Source of the DNA: Tepidibacter sp.
Lineage (GTDB): Bacteria > Bacillota > Clostridia > Peptostreptococcales > Peptostreptococcaceae
Direction of reading: 5' to 3'
Length of the DNA: 36,164 bases
NCBI RefSeq assembly: GCF_025210165.1
Contig: NZ_JAOASI010000029.1
Span: forward strand, 1-36,164
The notes beneath the pieces are model-generated. The model was given only the letters and a program-made list of their open reading frames with translations, did no database searches and was not told the DNA's origin. Within the stretch, counting starts at the first letter, position 1; the number at the start of each line of letters is the position of its first letter. Of this stretch, positions 18,727-26,516 are shown one piece after another. Position numbers and translations under genes: made by a program.

Positions 18727-19461
18727 CTATTTAAGTCCTCCAAATCTTCTTTCCCTACTTTGATAGTCCAAAATAAGTTTATGTAAATTTTCTTTTCTAA
18801 AGTCTGGCCAGTATATATCAGAAAACCAAAATTCAGAATAAGCTATTTCCCACAATAAAAAGTTACTAACTCTATATTCTCCACTAGGTCTAACTAATAT
18901 ATCAGGATCTGGTAATGATTTGGTACTTAAATAATTTCTAATAAATTCTTCATCAACATCATCTATATCAATTCTATTATTTTTATAATCTTTAAGTATA
19001 TTAACAATAGCATTTTTTATATCATTTCTACTTCCATAATTTAAAGCCAATGTAAGTGTCAGCCCTGTATTGTCTTTAGTAACTTCTTTTGATTTTTGAA
19101 TTTCCTCAATAGCAGCATTGGGCAAATAACTTATATCTCCTATAGTATTAAAGATAACATTATTCTCATGTAACTCTTTTATTTCTTTTTTTAAATATTG
19201 TATTAATAAATTCATAAGTGCACTCACTTCATCTTTAGGTCTCTTCCAATTTTCTGTAGAAAAAGCATACAATGTCAAATACTTAATCCCTAAACTACTA
19301 CATTCCTTAACAATTTCTCTTATTGTTTCAACTCCAGCCTTATGTCCAAACGTTCTAGGTAAAAACCTTTTCTTAGCCCATCGCCCGTTTCCATCCATTA
19401 TAATAGCTATGTGATTTGGTATATTATTTTTATCTATATAGTTTAATGTATTTTTCTCCAT
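18727..19461 (-). CDS. uppS: Isoprenyl transferase (undecaprenyl diphosphate synthase)
   Basis: UppS condenses isopentenyl diphosphate units in cis to make the C55 lipid carrier for peptidoglycan and other envelope polymers. The 244 residues contain all five family blocks: IAIIMDGNGRWAKKR with the catalytic Asp, FGHKAGVETIREIV, LTLYAFSTENWKRP, LALNYGSRNDI, and the C-terminal DPDILVRPSGEYRVSNFLLW with SEFWFSDIYWPDF. The ATG at 19459-19461 lies five bases after GGAGG; the TTG four codons earlier is part of that site. A perfect 19-base inverted repeat sits just upstream and could influence translation or mRNA stability. Confidence 0.97.
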   Translation of the reverse strand: MEKNTLNYIDKNNIPNHIAIIMDGNGRWAKKRFLPRTFGHKAGVETIREIVKECSSLGIKYLTLYAFSTENWKRPKDEVSALMNLLIQYLKKEIKELHENNVIFNTIGDISYLPNAAIEEIQKSKEVTKDNTGLTLTLALNYGSRNDIKNAIVNILKDYKNNRIDIDDVDEEFIRNYLSTKSLPDPDILVRPSGEYRVSNFLLWEIAYSEFWFSDIYWPDFRKENLHKLILDYQSRERRFGGLK

Positions 19462-19477
19462 GTTTTCCTCCAATCAA

Positions 19478-19518
19478 ATATTTTTCTAACTCCTTATAAT
19501 AAGGAGTTAGAAAAATAT
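19478..19518. repeat. Perfect 19-base inverted repeat between the 66-residue gene and uppS
   Basis: The arms 19478-19496 and 19500-19518 are perfectly complementary around a three-base loop. T runs precede the core stem and A runs follow it on both strands, opposite to an intrinsic terminator. It encodes the last residues and the stop of the 66-residue gene and ends seven bases before the uppS ribosome binding site. Confidence 0.8.
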
Positions 19519-19694
19519 GTGACAACAAGTTCTATATAATTATTTGATTCTTTAATATTGACAACTCTAGGACATACTAATAACTCTTTATCCTTATGTC
19601 CATTAGTCTCTTTTATTATATACTTTATATTTTTATTTTCAAGTACTTGTTTTGCTTTTGAAAGTTCAATTCCAAATAAATCAAAATAATTCAA
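19494..19694 (-). CDS. Small conserved-position hypothetical protein
   Basis: I do not recognise this 66-residue protein. It has no membrane segment or signal peptide. It starts MNYFDLFGIELSKAKQVLE, probably a helix, then alternates short hydrophobic stretches consistent with beta strands (IKYIIKE, LLVCPRVVNI, YIELVVTYF), with one Cys. The gene begins one base after the frr stop, so it is probably translationally coupled to frr, and it precedes uppS. Its last codons and stop lie inside the inverted repeat at 19478-19518. Tight packing, an intact frame and neighbour-like codon use favour a real gene. Function is unknown. Confidence 0.68.
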   Translation of the reverse strand: MNYFDLFGIELSKAKQVLENKNIKYIIKETNGHKDKELLVCPRVVNIKESNNYIELVVTYFSNSLL

Positions 19695-19695
19695 A

Positions 19696-20253
19696 CTAAA
19701 CCTCCATTATTTCCTTTTCTTTCTTAGCTAAAAGTTCATCTGCTAATTTTATATTTTTATCAGTTATTTTTTGAACTTCATCTTGTGCCTTTTTCAAATC
19801 ATCTTCTGTTATTTCAGAATCCTTTTGCATTTTCTTTAATTTATCATTAGCATCTCTTCTTTCATTTCTAAGAGCTACTTTAGCATTTTCTGATGTTTTA
19901 CTAGCAAGTTTAAATAAATCTTTTCTTCTTTCTTCTGTAAGTTGAGGAATTACTATTCTTATCATCTTACCATCATTAGTAGGGTTAAATCCTAAATCAG
20001 CAAGTTGAATAGCCTTTTCAATACTTCCAAGAGCAGACATATCCCAAGGCTGTATAACTAAACATCTAGGTTCTGGAGCAGATACTGTAGCTACTTGTTT
20101 AAGTGGAGTCTGAGCTCCATAATAATCAACCATAACTCTATCAAGCATTCCAGGGTTAGCTCTTCCAGCTCTTATTACTCCTAATTCTTCTTTTAAAACA
20201 GACATTGTTTTTCCCATTTTTTCTTCTAAAACCTTATGAACTTCTAATTTCAT
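19696..20253 (-). CDS. frr: Ribosome recycling factor
   Basis: RRF works with EF-G to split post-termination ribosomes into subunits. The 185 residues match the usual length exactly and show the signature segments: [50 protein letters not shown], the [15 protein letters not shown] block, and the long terminal helix [30 protein letters not shown] precedes the ATG. The start is two bases after the pyrH stop, so the two are coupled, as in most bacteria. Confidence 0.98.
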   Translation of the reverse strand: MKLEVHKVLEEKMGKTMSVLKEELGVIRAGRANPGMLDRVMVDYYGAQTPLKQVATVSAPEPRCLVIQPWDMSALGSIEKAIQLADLGFNPTNDGKMIRIVIPQLTEERRKDLFKLASKTSENAKVALRNERRDANDKLKKMQKDSEITEDDLKKAQDEVQKITDKNIKLADELLAKKEKEIMEV

Positions 20254-20255
20254 TA

Positions 20256-20996
<741 letters not shown>

Positions 20997-20998
20997 CT

Positions 20999-21029
20999 AA
21001 AAAAGAGAACACAAAAGTGTTCTCTTTTT
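20999..21029 (-). terminator. Strong intrinsic terminator after tsf
   Basis: A perfect stem of about 13 pairs (core GAGAACAC/GTGTTCTC) with a TTTT loop is followed by a T tract on the minus strand. It is the clearest terminator in the window and splits rpsB-tsf from pyrH onward. Confidence 0.88.
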
Positions 21030-21032
21030 ATA

Positions 21033-21947
21033 TTATTTAAGTTGCTTAGCAACCTCTTCTGCAAAGTTTTCTTCTTTCTTTTCTATACCTTCTCCAACTT
21101 CAAATCTCATAACGTTAGCTACTTTAATTTCAGTACTTAATTTAGTAGCAACCTCTTTAATAAGCTTTTCAACTGTTAAATCAGGATTCTTTACGAATGT
21201 TTGATTAAGTAGGCATACTTCTTGTAATTGCTTATTTAATCTTCCAACTACCATTTTTTCAACTATTTGAGCTGGTTTTCCTTCATTTAAAGCTTGTTGC
21301 TTTAATATTTCTGTTTCATGAGCTATGTAAGCTTCATCAACATCATCTCTTGATATATATTTAGGATTCATAGCAGCAACTTGCATAGCTATGTCTTTTC
21401 CTAAAGTTATAACTTCTTCAGAATCAGATGCTGTTTCTAGAGCAACTAATACTCCTATTTTTCCACCACCATGAATATATCCTGCAATTTGTCCGTTCTC
21501 AACTTCAAACTTTTCAAATCTTCTTACATTCATGTTTTCTCCGATAGTCGCTATCTTAGAGTTAAGTGCTTCTTGAACTGTTTCTTCTGAATCTATATAT
21601 TTTTGAGTCATTAAAGATTCAATATCAGTATTATCTGTTTTTAATACAGTAACAGCAACATCCTTAACAAACTTTTTAAAATCATCGTTTTTAGCAACGA
21701 AATCTGTTTCTGAGTTAACTTCAACTATAGATGCTACTTTATTGTCATCAGACATACACATATCTACTAAACCTTCAGCAGCTACTCTTCCTGATTTTTT
21801 AGCAGCTTTAGCAAGTCCCTTTTCTCTTAATAAATCTATCGCTTTTTCCATATCTCCATCAACTTCAGTTAAAGCCTTTTTACAATCCATCATTCCTGCA
21901 CCAGTTTTTACTCTGATTTCTTTTACCATTGCAGCTGTAATTGCCAT
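21033..21947 (-). CDS. tsf: Elongation factor Ts
   Basis: EF-Ts is the nucleotide exchange factor for EF-Tu. The N-terminal UBA-like domain is followed by VKTGAGMMDCKKAL, then the core residues SETDFVAKNDDF that contact EF-Tu and displace magnesium. The rest of the core contains NPKYISRDDV and the C-terminal segment LLNQTFVKNPDLTV. Length is 304 residues. I choose ATG 21945-21947, seven bases after GGAGG (21955-21959); the ATG five codons upstream overlaps that site. It follows rpsB, with a hairpin in between that could lower its expression relative to S2. Confidence 0.98.
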   Translation of the reverse strand: MAITAAMVKEIRVKTGAGMMDCKKALTEVDGDMEKAIDLLREKGLAKAAKKSGRVAAEGLVDMCMSDDNKVASIVEVNSETDFVAKNDDFKKFVKDVAVTVLKTDNTDIESLMTQKYIDSEETVQEALNSKIATIGENMNVRRFEKFEVENGQIAGYIHGGGKIGVLVALETASDSEEVITLGKDIAMQVAAMNPKYISRDDVDEAYIAHETEILKQQALNEGKPAQIVEKMVVGRLNKQLQEVCLLNQTFVKNPDLTVEKLIKEVATKLSTEIKVANVMRFEVGEGIEKKEENFAEEVAKQLK

Positions 21948-21973
21948 AAAATCGCCTCCCATATATTATTAAA

Positions 21974-21996
21974 GGTAAGGAACCAAGTTCCTTACC
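21974..21996 (-). terminator. Hairpin between rpsB and tsf, partial terminator
   Basis: A perfect ten-pair stem GGTAAGGAAC/GTTCCTTACC with a three-base loop is followed by TTTAATAAT on the minus strand, a poor T tract. It lies just after the rpsB stop. Partial termination or 3'-end protection would tune S2 against EF-Ts. Confidence 0.5.
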
Positions 21997-21999
21997 AGT

Positions 22000-22716
22000 T
22001 TATTGTTCTTGTACTTCTTCTTGCTCTTCCTCTATAACTTGTCTTCCTTCTACTATTGCATTAGCCATTGCAGCAGTTATCAATTTAACGGCTCTTATAG
22101 CATCATCATTACCTGGAATTGCATAGTCTACTTCTTCTGGATCACAGTTAGTATCAACTATAGCAACAACTGGAATACCTAATCTATGAGCTTCTTGTAT
22201 AGCTATTTTTTCTTTTCTTGGATCAACTATAAATAAAGCTCCTGGTAATTCAGGCATTTCTTTGATTCCATTTAAGTATTTTTCTAGTTTTTCTTTTTCA
22301 TGCTTTAACTTTATAACTTCTTTTTTAGGAAGAACTTCAAATACTCCTTCTTCTTCCATTTTTTCTAATTCTACTAATTTTTTGATTCTGTTTTTGATAG
22401 TTTTGTGGTTTGTTAACATTCCACCTAACCATCTCTCATTTACATAGTACATTCCAACTCTTTCTGCTTCATCTTTTATAGCATCTTGAGCTTGTTTCTT
22501 AGTTCCAACAAATAATATTGGCTTCCCAGTCTCAGCAACTTCTTTAACAAACTTATAAGCTTCCTCAACCTTTTTAACTGTCTTTTGTAAATCGATGATG
22601 TATATTCCATTTCTCTCAGTAAATATATACTTAGACATCTTAGGATTCCATCTTCTTGTTTGGTGTCCAAAGTGTACACCAGCTTCTAATAATTGTTTCA
22701 TTGATATAACTGCCAT
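22000..22716 (-). CDS. rpsB: 30S ribosomal protein S2
   Basis: S2 joins the small subunit late, on the back of the head. The 238 residues show the family landmarks: [74 protein letters not shown] and [15 protein letters not shown], with an acidic Gln/Glu tail. AGGAGGTG precedes the ATG. A sigma-A type promoter (22826-22854) and a long structured leader lie upstream. In Bacillus the fla/che operon also ends directly before rpsB-tsf, and no terminator is visible between the two here. Confidence 0.98.
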   Translation of the reverse strand: MAVISMKQLLEAGVHFGHQTRRWNPKMSKYIFTERNGIYIIDLQKTVKKVEEAYKFVKEVAETGKPILFVGTKKQAQDAIKDEAERVGMYYVNERWLGGMLTNHKTIKNRIKKLVELEKMEEEGVFEVLPKKEVIKLKHEKEKLEKYLNGIKEMPELPGALFIVDPRKEKIAIQEAHRLGIPVVAIVDTNCDPEEVDYAIPGNDDAIRAVKLITAAMANAIVEGRQVIEEEQEEVQEQ

Positions 22717-22744
22717 TTACAGCACCTCCTATGGTTTTTTCCTC

Positions 22745-22802
22745 CGATTTAGTCATTTTCTTAAAAAACCCAAATAGGCACCTTCTTAAGAATTCTAAAT
22801 CG
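22745..22802 (-). promoter_or_regulatory. Structured rpsB 5' leader
   Basis: In the leader, CGATTTAG (minus strand of 22795-22802) pairs perfectly with CTAAATCG (22745-22752). Inside, TTCTTAA pairs with TTAAGAA, leaving a loop with the GGTGCC region. It ends just before the ribosome binding region. The roughly 100-base leader suggests autogenous control by S2, which is an inference. Confidence 0.5.
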
Positions 22803-22825
22803 TGTGTAATATTTTCGCCTCTGAT

Positions 22826-22854
22826 AGTATAGCATATAGTAATTTCATTTACAA
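22826..22854 (-). promoter_or_regulatory. Sigma-A type promoter for rpsB
   Basis: TTGTAA (22849-22854) and TATACT (22826-22831) are 17 bases apart, with a TG one base before the -10 box (an extended -10). It is the best promoter match in the window and predicts a start near 22819. Confidence 0.73.
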
Positions 22855-22868
22855 TATGTTTTTCTAGT

Positions 22869-23450
22869 TTATTTTGTTAATATATCTATAATTTCTATAT
22901 TAGATGACCCTTTTTTTATCTTTTTTTCACCATAAACTATTTTTTTGTTAGAATTAACAGAGTTTAAAATAGTATCAAGTCCATATTTATCATCTACTAA
23001 TCCATCTTTATATAATATATCTACAACTTTATTTCTTTTAGATAAAATAATCTCAGTTAAAGTTTTTATTTTCCATCCTTTGCTTACAATTCCTTTTTCA
23101 GTCAATGAATCTCCTGCCCCGTATACATCAAACAACATAATATTATAAATTATTTTAAAATCTTCTTTATTAGATATTAATTCTTTTTGATAAAGAAGAT
23201 CTGTAATTTCATTACAAGTATATCCACTTTTTATATTTATATTCACAAATTCATTTTCAATAGTATCTTCCTGTACTAATATTTGTTCTATATTCTCTTT
23301 TTTTTCTATTTTTTTTTCATTTTCTAAAATACTAACTTCTTTTGTTTTATTAAAATTTATATTAATTAAAGAAGATGTTATAAGCCCTATTGAAATTCCC
23401 ATAAATAGTGTAAAAAAAATAATTTTTTGTATTTCATTATGCTTTTCCAT
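22869..23450 (-). CDS. Membrane-anchored protein with MltG-like N-terminal subdomain
   Basis: The 193 residues have a single N-terminal membrane segment (about 10-30, IIFFTLFMGISIGLITSSLI), then a charged linker rich in Lys and Glu. A region near 73-105 (VNINIKSGYTCNEITDLLYQKELIS) resembles the LysM-like part of MltG/YceG proteins, which reads as sequence, then TLxxIxxLL, then an ENG-like turn. The catalytic Glu-containing domain of MltG lytic transglycosylases is absent, so enzymatic activity is unlikely. It is the last gene of the motility cluster, starting a few bases after the SwrB-like gene. A role at the cell wall near the flagellum is possible but only inferred. Confidence 0.6.
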   Translation of the reverse strand: MEKHNEIQKIIFFTLFMGISIGLITSSLININFNKTKEVSILENEKKIEKKENIEQILVQEDTIENEFVNINIKSGYTCNEITDLLYQKELISNKEDFKIIYNIMLFDVYGAGDSLTEKGIVSKGWKIKTLTEIILSKRNKVVDILYKDGLVDDKYGLDTILNSVNSNKKIVYGEKKIKKGSSNIEIIDILTK

Positions 23451-23454
23451 GTTA

Positions 23455-23808
23455 TTATCCTCTTTTTAGTCTTAAAATTAGTTCAACTTCACGAATACTT
23501 TTATTAGTTTTTTTTGCAATTTCTTCTTTTGAAAATCCTAGAGATTCAAGTTTTTCTACTTCATTTGAATATTCTATATTTTTTTTATAGGATTCATTTC
23601 TATAATCACTTGGCTTTTTCATATTATCCATTAACTCTTTTGTATTTTTATCAATTTTTTGCATATAGTTCATAATAGAATCATACTCTTTTAACTTTTC
23701 AACGTTACTCTGGCGTTGTACAAACTGTTTTAAAACTCTAAATAGCAAAATCATACTAACTATACACGTAATCAAAGCTATTATTATAATTACGTAATTT
23801 ATGTTCAT
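23455..23808 (-). CDS. SwrB-like membrane protein (DUF6115-type)
   Basis: The 117 residues have an N-terminal membrane segment (about 4-24, VIIIIALITCIVSMILLFRV), a charged probable coiled coil (25-85), and a C-terminal helix-turn-helix-like motif, LGFSKEEIAKKTNKSIREVELILRLKR. Placement directly after sigD and this three-part layout match Bacillus SwrB, which promotes assembly of the flagellar export apparatus and basal body. The sequence similarity cannot be tested here, so I give no gene symbol. AGGAGGG precedes the ATG, and the gene lies nine bases downstream of sigD. The motif reads more like a protein-interaction helix pair than a DNA-binding domain, given the membrane anchor. Confidence 0.68.
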   Translation of the reverse strand: MNINYVIIIIALITCIVSMILLFRVLKQFVQRQSNVEKLKEYDSIMNYMQKIDKNTKELMDNMKKPSDYRNESYKKNIEYSNEVEKLESLGFSKEEIAKKTNKSIREVELILRLKRG

Positions 23809-23817
23809 TTTTCCCTC

Positions 23818-24567
23818 CTAAGTTTGCAGAAATTCCAATTTTGATTTCATTTTTAATATTGACTTGCTATGAATTTGAGATATTCTAGATTCAGATATAT
23901 TCAACACCTTACCTATTTCCTTATATGTTAATTCTTCATAATAATATAAATTAACTATTAACTGTTCTCTATCATTTAAAGTATCAAGTGCTAATTTCAA
24001 ATTTTTTATTGTATCTTTTTTTAACAGCGATTCTTCAGGACTGATTTCAGTAGAAATGTCCTTTATTTGTATCTTTAAATTTTCATTTAATTCTTCTTCT
24101 AAAGAAACTAAATTATATATATTCGTTTCTTCTAACATTTTTAATACTTCTTTATCATCTTTTCCAAGTTCATTACTAATTTCTTTTATAGATGGCTCTC
24201 TTCCTAATTTATTCTCTAATTTAGAATAAGTATCTTTCAGAAGCTTTGATTTTTGTCTTATAGATCTTGGTATCCAATCTAAATTTCTTATTTCATCGAT
24301 TATAGCACCTCTTATTCTAACAGATGCATATGTTTGAAATTTGATATTTTTTGTATAGTCATATTTTTCTATAGCATCTATAAGACCTATAACCCCATAG
24401 CTCATCAAGTCATCATATTCAATATTAGCTCCATAATAATTATAGAGTCTGCCCGAAATTATTTTAACTAAATTAATATATTCTAATATAATTTCTTTTT
24501 TCAATTCGCTTTTTTCTTCAAAATTTTTCGAGTTTTTGTATCTAACCCACACATCTTCTCTAACCAT
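23818..24567 (-). CDS. sigD: Motility RNA polymerase sigma factor SigD/FliA
   Basis: This sigma-28 class factor directs late flagellar and chemotaxis genes. The 249 residues show region 2 (DLMSYGVIGLIDAIEKYD, KFQTYASVRIRGAIIDEIR), region 3 (WIPRSIRQKSKLL, LGREPSIKEIS), and region 4 with the helix-turn-helix LTYKEIGKVLNISESRISQIHSK. RSIRQK and RGAIIDE are typical of the FliA/WhiG family. GGGGTG precedes the ATG. It lies in the fla/che operon after cheD and a small membrane gene, as in Bacillus, where operon position affects motility bistability. I see no sigma-28 promoter of its own. Confidence 0.96.
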   Translation of the reverse strand: MVREDVWVRYKNSKNFEEKSELKKEIILEYINLVKIISGRLYNYYGANIEYDDLMSYGVIGLIDAIEKYDYTKNIKFQTYASVRIRGAIIDEIRNLDWIPRSIRQKSKLLKDTYSKLENKLGREPSIKEISNELGKDDKEVLKMLEETNIYNLVSLEEELNENLKIQIKDISTEISPEESLLKKDTIKNLKLALDTLNDREQLIVNLYYYEELTYKEIGKVLNISESRISQIHSKSILKMKSKLEFLQT

Positions 24568-24583
24568 CTAAATACACCCCTAT

Positions 24584-24916
24584 TTAACTGTTTAGATTTT
24601 CAAAATTTACTTCTTTAAATTCCTCATCTTCTATTTCATCTTCTAATTCATCTTCAGTCTGGTTATTTAACAAGTCTTTCAATTCTGATTCCATAGGAGG
24701 TATAGATATCTCTATACTTTGTTCTTTTTTATTAATATTTTTTAGTATAAGATTAAAAAATATTAATAGTATTGCATTTATTGCTACTGCCAGAGTTAAA
24801 TATCTACTTATAAATTTGAAAAAACTAATGCGACTAATCAATACATATATTCCACACGTAAACAAGATAAAATAATTTATTATTAAAAATACATGCAATT
24901 TCTTAATTTTTTTCAT
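24584..24916 (-). CDS. Small two-helix membrane protein of unknown function
   Basis: I do not recognise this 110-residue protein. It has two predicted membrane segments (about 8-27, VFLIINYFILFTCGIYVLIS, and about 38-60, RYLTLAVAINAILLIFFNLI), separated by a short basic loop. The C-terminal tail of about 45 residues is strongly acidic (LEDEIEDEEFKE) and probably cytosolic by the positive-inside rule. It lies between cheD and sigD, 17 bases after cheD and 16 before sigD, with a GGTG site, so it is part of the motility operon. Bacillus has no gene here. A role in motility is inferred from location only. Confidence 0.7.
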   Translation of the reverse strand: MKKIKKLHVFLIINYFILFTCGIYVLISRISFFKFISRYLTLAVAINAILLIFFNLILKNINKKEQSIEISIPPMESELKDLLNNQTEDELEDEIEDEEFKEVNFENLNS

Positions 24917-24933
24917 ATAATCACACCTTTAGA

Positions 24934-25422
24934 TTATATTATTTTTTTGCCTTTTCCTATTGTCTTTATAGATAATTCTCCATTGATGCAATTAAATTCT
25001 ATAGTTCTACCATGATTTCCTAATACATCTTCAGATATAATGTTTATTCTATATTCAGATAATATTCTTTTTACTGCTTCAACATTTCTTTTTCCTATAT
25101 TTAATGTATCACTTTTTATTGATATATTAAACATCTGTGCTCCTCCTGCTATTTTAGCTACCATTCTATTTTTTGAAGCACCCTGTCTAATCATATCATT
25201 TAACATTTCTTCTAATGCAGTATCAGCAAACTTGGCTTTATTTGAATTGTTTTTTATATCCTTACTGTTCGGAAGCATTATATGTGCCATTCCTGCTATT
25301 TTTTTAAATTTATCGTATAGAATAATTCCAACACAAGATCCTAATCCTAAGGTTATTAAGGAATCATCATTTTTTCCTATTTTATAATCAGCCATACCAA
25401 CTTTTATAAGATTATTCATCAT
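24934..25422 (-). CDS. cheD: Chemoreceptor glutamine deamidase CheD
   Basis: CheD deamidates glutamines in chemoreceptors and binds CheC, forming an adaptation loop. The 162 residues contain the catalytic Cys in LGLGSCVGIILYD (near residue 30) and the His in GMAHIMLPNS. They also have the AKIAGGAQMF block and GNHGRTIEF near the C-terminus. Two adjacent ATGs are possible; I keep the first, six bases after AGGAG. It overlaps the end of cheC by 11 bases, as expected for partners translated together. Confidence 0.96.
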   Translation of the reverse strand: MMNNLIKVGMADYKIGKNDDSLITLGLGSCVGIILYDKFKKIAGMAHIMLPNSKDIKNNSNKAKFADTALEEMLNDMIRQGASKNRMVAKIAGGAQMFNISIKSDTLNIGKRNVEAVKRILSEYRINIISEDVLGNHGRTIEFNCINGELSIKTIGKGKKII

Positions 25423-26035
25423 TTAACACTCCTAGACTCTTAAATAACACCTTAAAAGAATCCATATCTGGCATCAAGAAAAAATTACCTACAATTTCAT
25501 TTTTCCCTTCTTTTAACCTATTTTCTATTAAAATTATTTTATCACTAACTTGTCCATATTCTATAGCTGGAACACTAAGTATAGACCCTGCCATATCTAT
25601 ACTGACAGATGGTACTGATATATTGACCTTTAGATTAGAAAAAGCTGATATAGAGTTTATATATGAGCTAGCCAATATATTCCCAATTTCTTGAAGTGCC
25701 GACAATTCCATATCATTATAAAACTCACCCTCGCATGGTTTTTTAAATAACATACTCAATAAATTATCACTGGATAATTTGTCTAATATTAAAAGCATAG
25801 TTCCATTTATATCTCCATGAAACTCTATATAAACTCCTGCTACTATTAATTCTTCGCCACCTAAAATTTCAACTGTTTTTTCTATTTCTAATATTTCAAT
25901 AGCAGGAACTTCCATATCTATTTTAGAACTAACCATTTTAGAAAGAGAAGTAGCAGCATTTCCTGCACCTATATTTCCAATTTCTTTAAGAATATCTATA
26001 TATAAATCTTGTAAATTTTCCAATTTGAAATTCAT
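25412..26035 (-). CDS. cheC: CheY-P phosphatase CheC
   Basis: CheC removes phosphate from CheY-P and is stimulated by CheD. The 207 residues carry two copies of the active-site helix: KEIGNIGAGNAATSLSKM near 17-34 and SALQEIGNILASSYINSIS near 113-131, each with the conserved Glu and Asn three residues apart. This two-site form is typical of CheC rather than CheX. A GGAGGAGG site precedes the ATG. It sits between cheW and cheD as in Bacillus. Confidence 0.94.
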   Translation of the reverse strand: MNFKLENLQDLYIDILKEIGNIGAGNAATSLSKMVSSKIDMEVPAIEILEIEKTVEILGGEELIVAGVYIEFHGDINGTMLLILDKLSSDNLLSMLFKKPCEGEFYNDMELSALQEIGNILASSYINSISAFSNLKVNISVPSVSIDMAGSILSVPAIEYGQVSDKIILIENRLKEGKNEIVGNFFLMPDMDSFKVLFKSLGVLNDE

Positions 26036-26072
26036 TTTTTAGATTTTCCTCCTCCACCCCTAATATTAACTT

Positions 26073-26504
26073 TTAACTATTATCTAACACTTTATTAATA
26101 TCTATTAATATTATTATTTGTTCTTCTATTTTACCAATTCCTTTAATAAATCCATCATTAAATCCTTCATCGACTATAGAATAATCTATATCTTCTTTGT
26201 ATATTTCTTTTACCTCTGTTGCTGAATCTACTACAAATCCTACTAACATATCATCTATTTTGTTTACTATTATTCTAGAATCTTTATCATAACTTGAACT
26301 TTCTATATTGAACCTTTTTCTCAAATCTATTACTGGTACAATTTCTCCTCTTAAGTTTATAACTCCCTTTACATATGCATTTGCTTTAGGTACCCTTGTT
26401 ATTTCAATCATCTTCTCTATGGTTTGAACATAATTTATATTAATTCCATAAAATTCACTTTTTAATTTAAAAATAACATATCTTTCTTGAGTATTTTCTA
26501 CCAT
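26073..26504 (-). CDS. cheW: Chemotaxis coupling protein CheW
   Basis: CheW links receptors to CheA in the polar array. The 143 residues form one CheW/SH3-like domain from start to end. Diagnostic segments are YVIFKLKSEFYGININYVQTI, ITRVPKANAYVKGVINLRGEIVPVIDLRKRF, and VVDSATEVKEI. No receiver domain is fused, so it is CheW, not CheV. Its ribosome binding site is a run of seven G right after the cheA stop codon (26510-26516), and translation is probably coupled to cheA. Confidence 0.96.
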   Translation of the reverse strand: MVENTQERYVIFKLKSEFYGININYVQTIEKMIEITRVPKANAYVKGVINLRGEIVPVIDLRKRFNIESSSYDKDSRIIVNKIDDMLVGFVVDSATEVKEIYKEDIDYSIVDEGFNDGFIKGIGKIEEQIIILIDINKVLDNS

Positions 26505-26516
26505 TTTTACCCCCCC

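Noticed and set aside
18717-18743. Upstream TTG start for cdsA inside uppS
   Set aside because: It precedes the AGGAGG site; the ATG at 18714-18716 is correctly spaced and begins the first membrane segment.
19478-19518. Reading the 19-base inverted repeat as an intrinsic terminator
   Set aside because: The T run precedes the core stem instead of following it, on both strands, so it cannot act as a standard intrinsic terminator.
22476-22679. 67-residue minus-strand frame inside rpsB
   Set aside because: It is fully contained in rpsB in another frame, with no own ribosome binding site.
22717-22777. Leader peptide starting at an ATG in the rpsB leader
   Set aside because: Its upstream sequence is a poor ribosome binding site, the frame runs into rpsB out of phase, and the residues show no regulatory codon bias.
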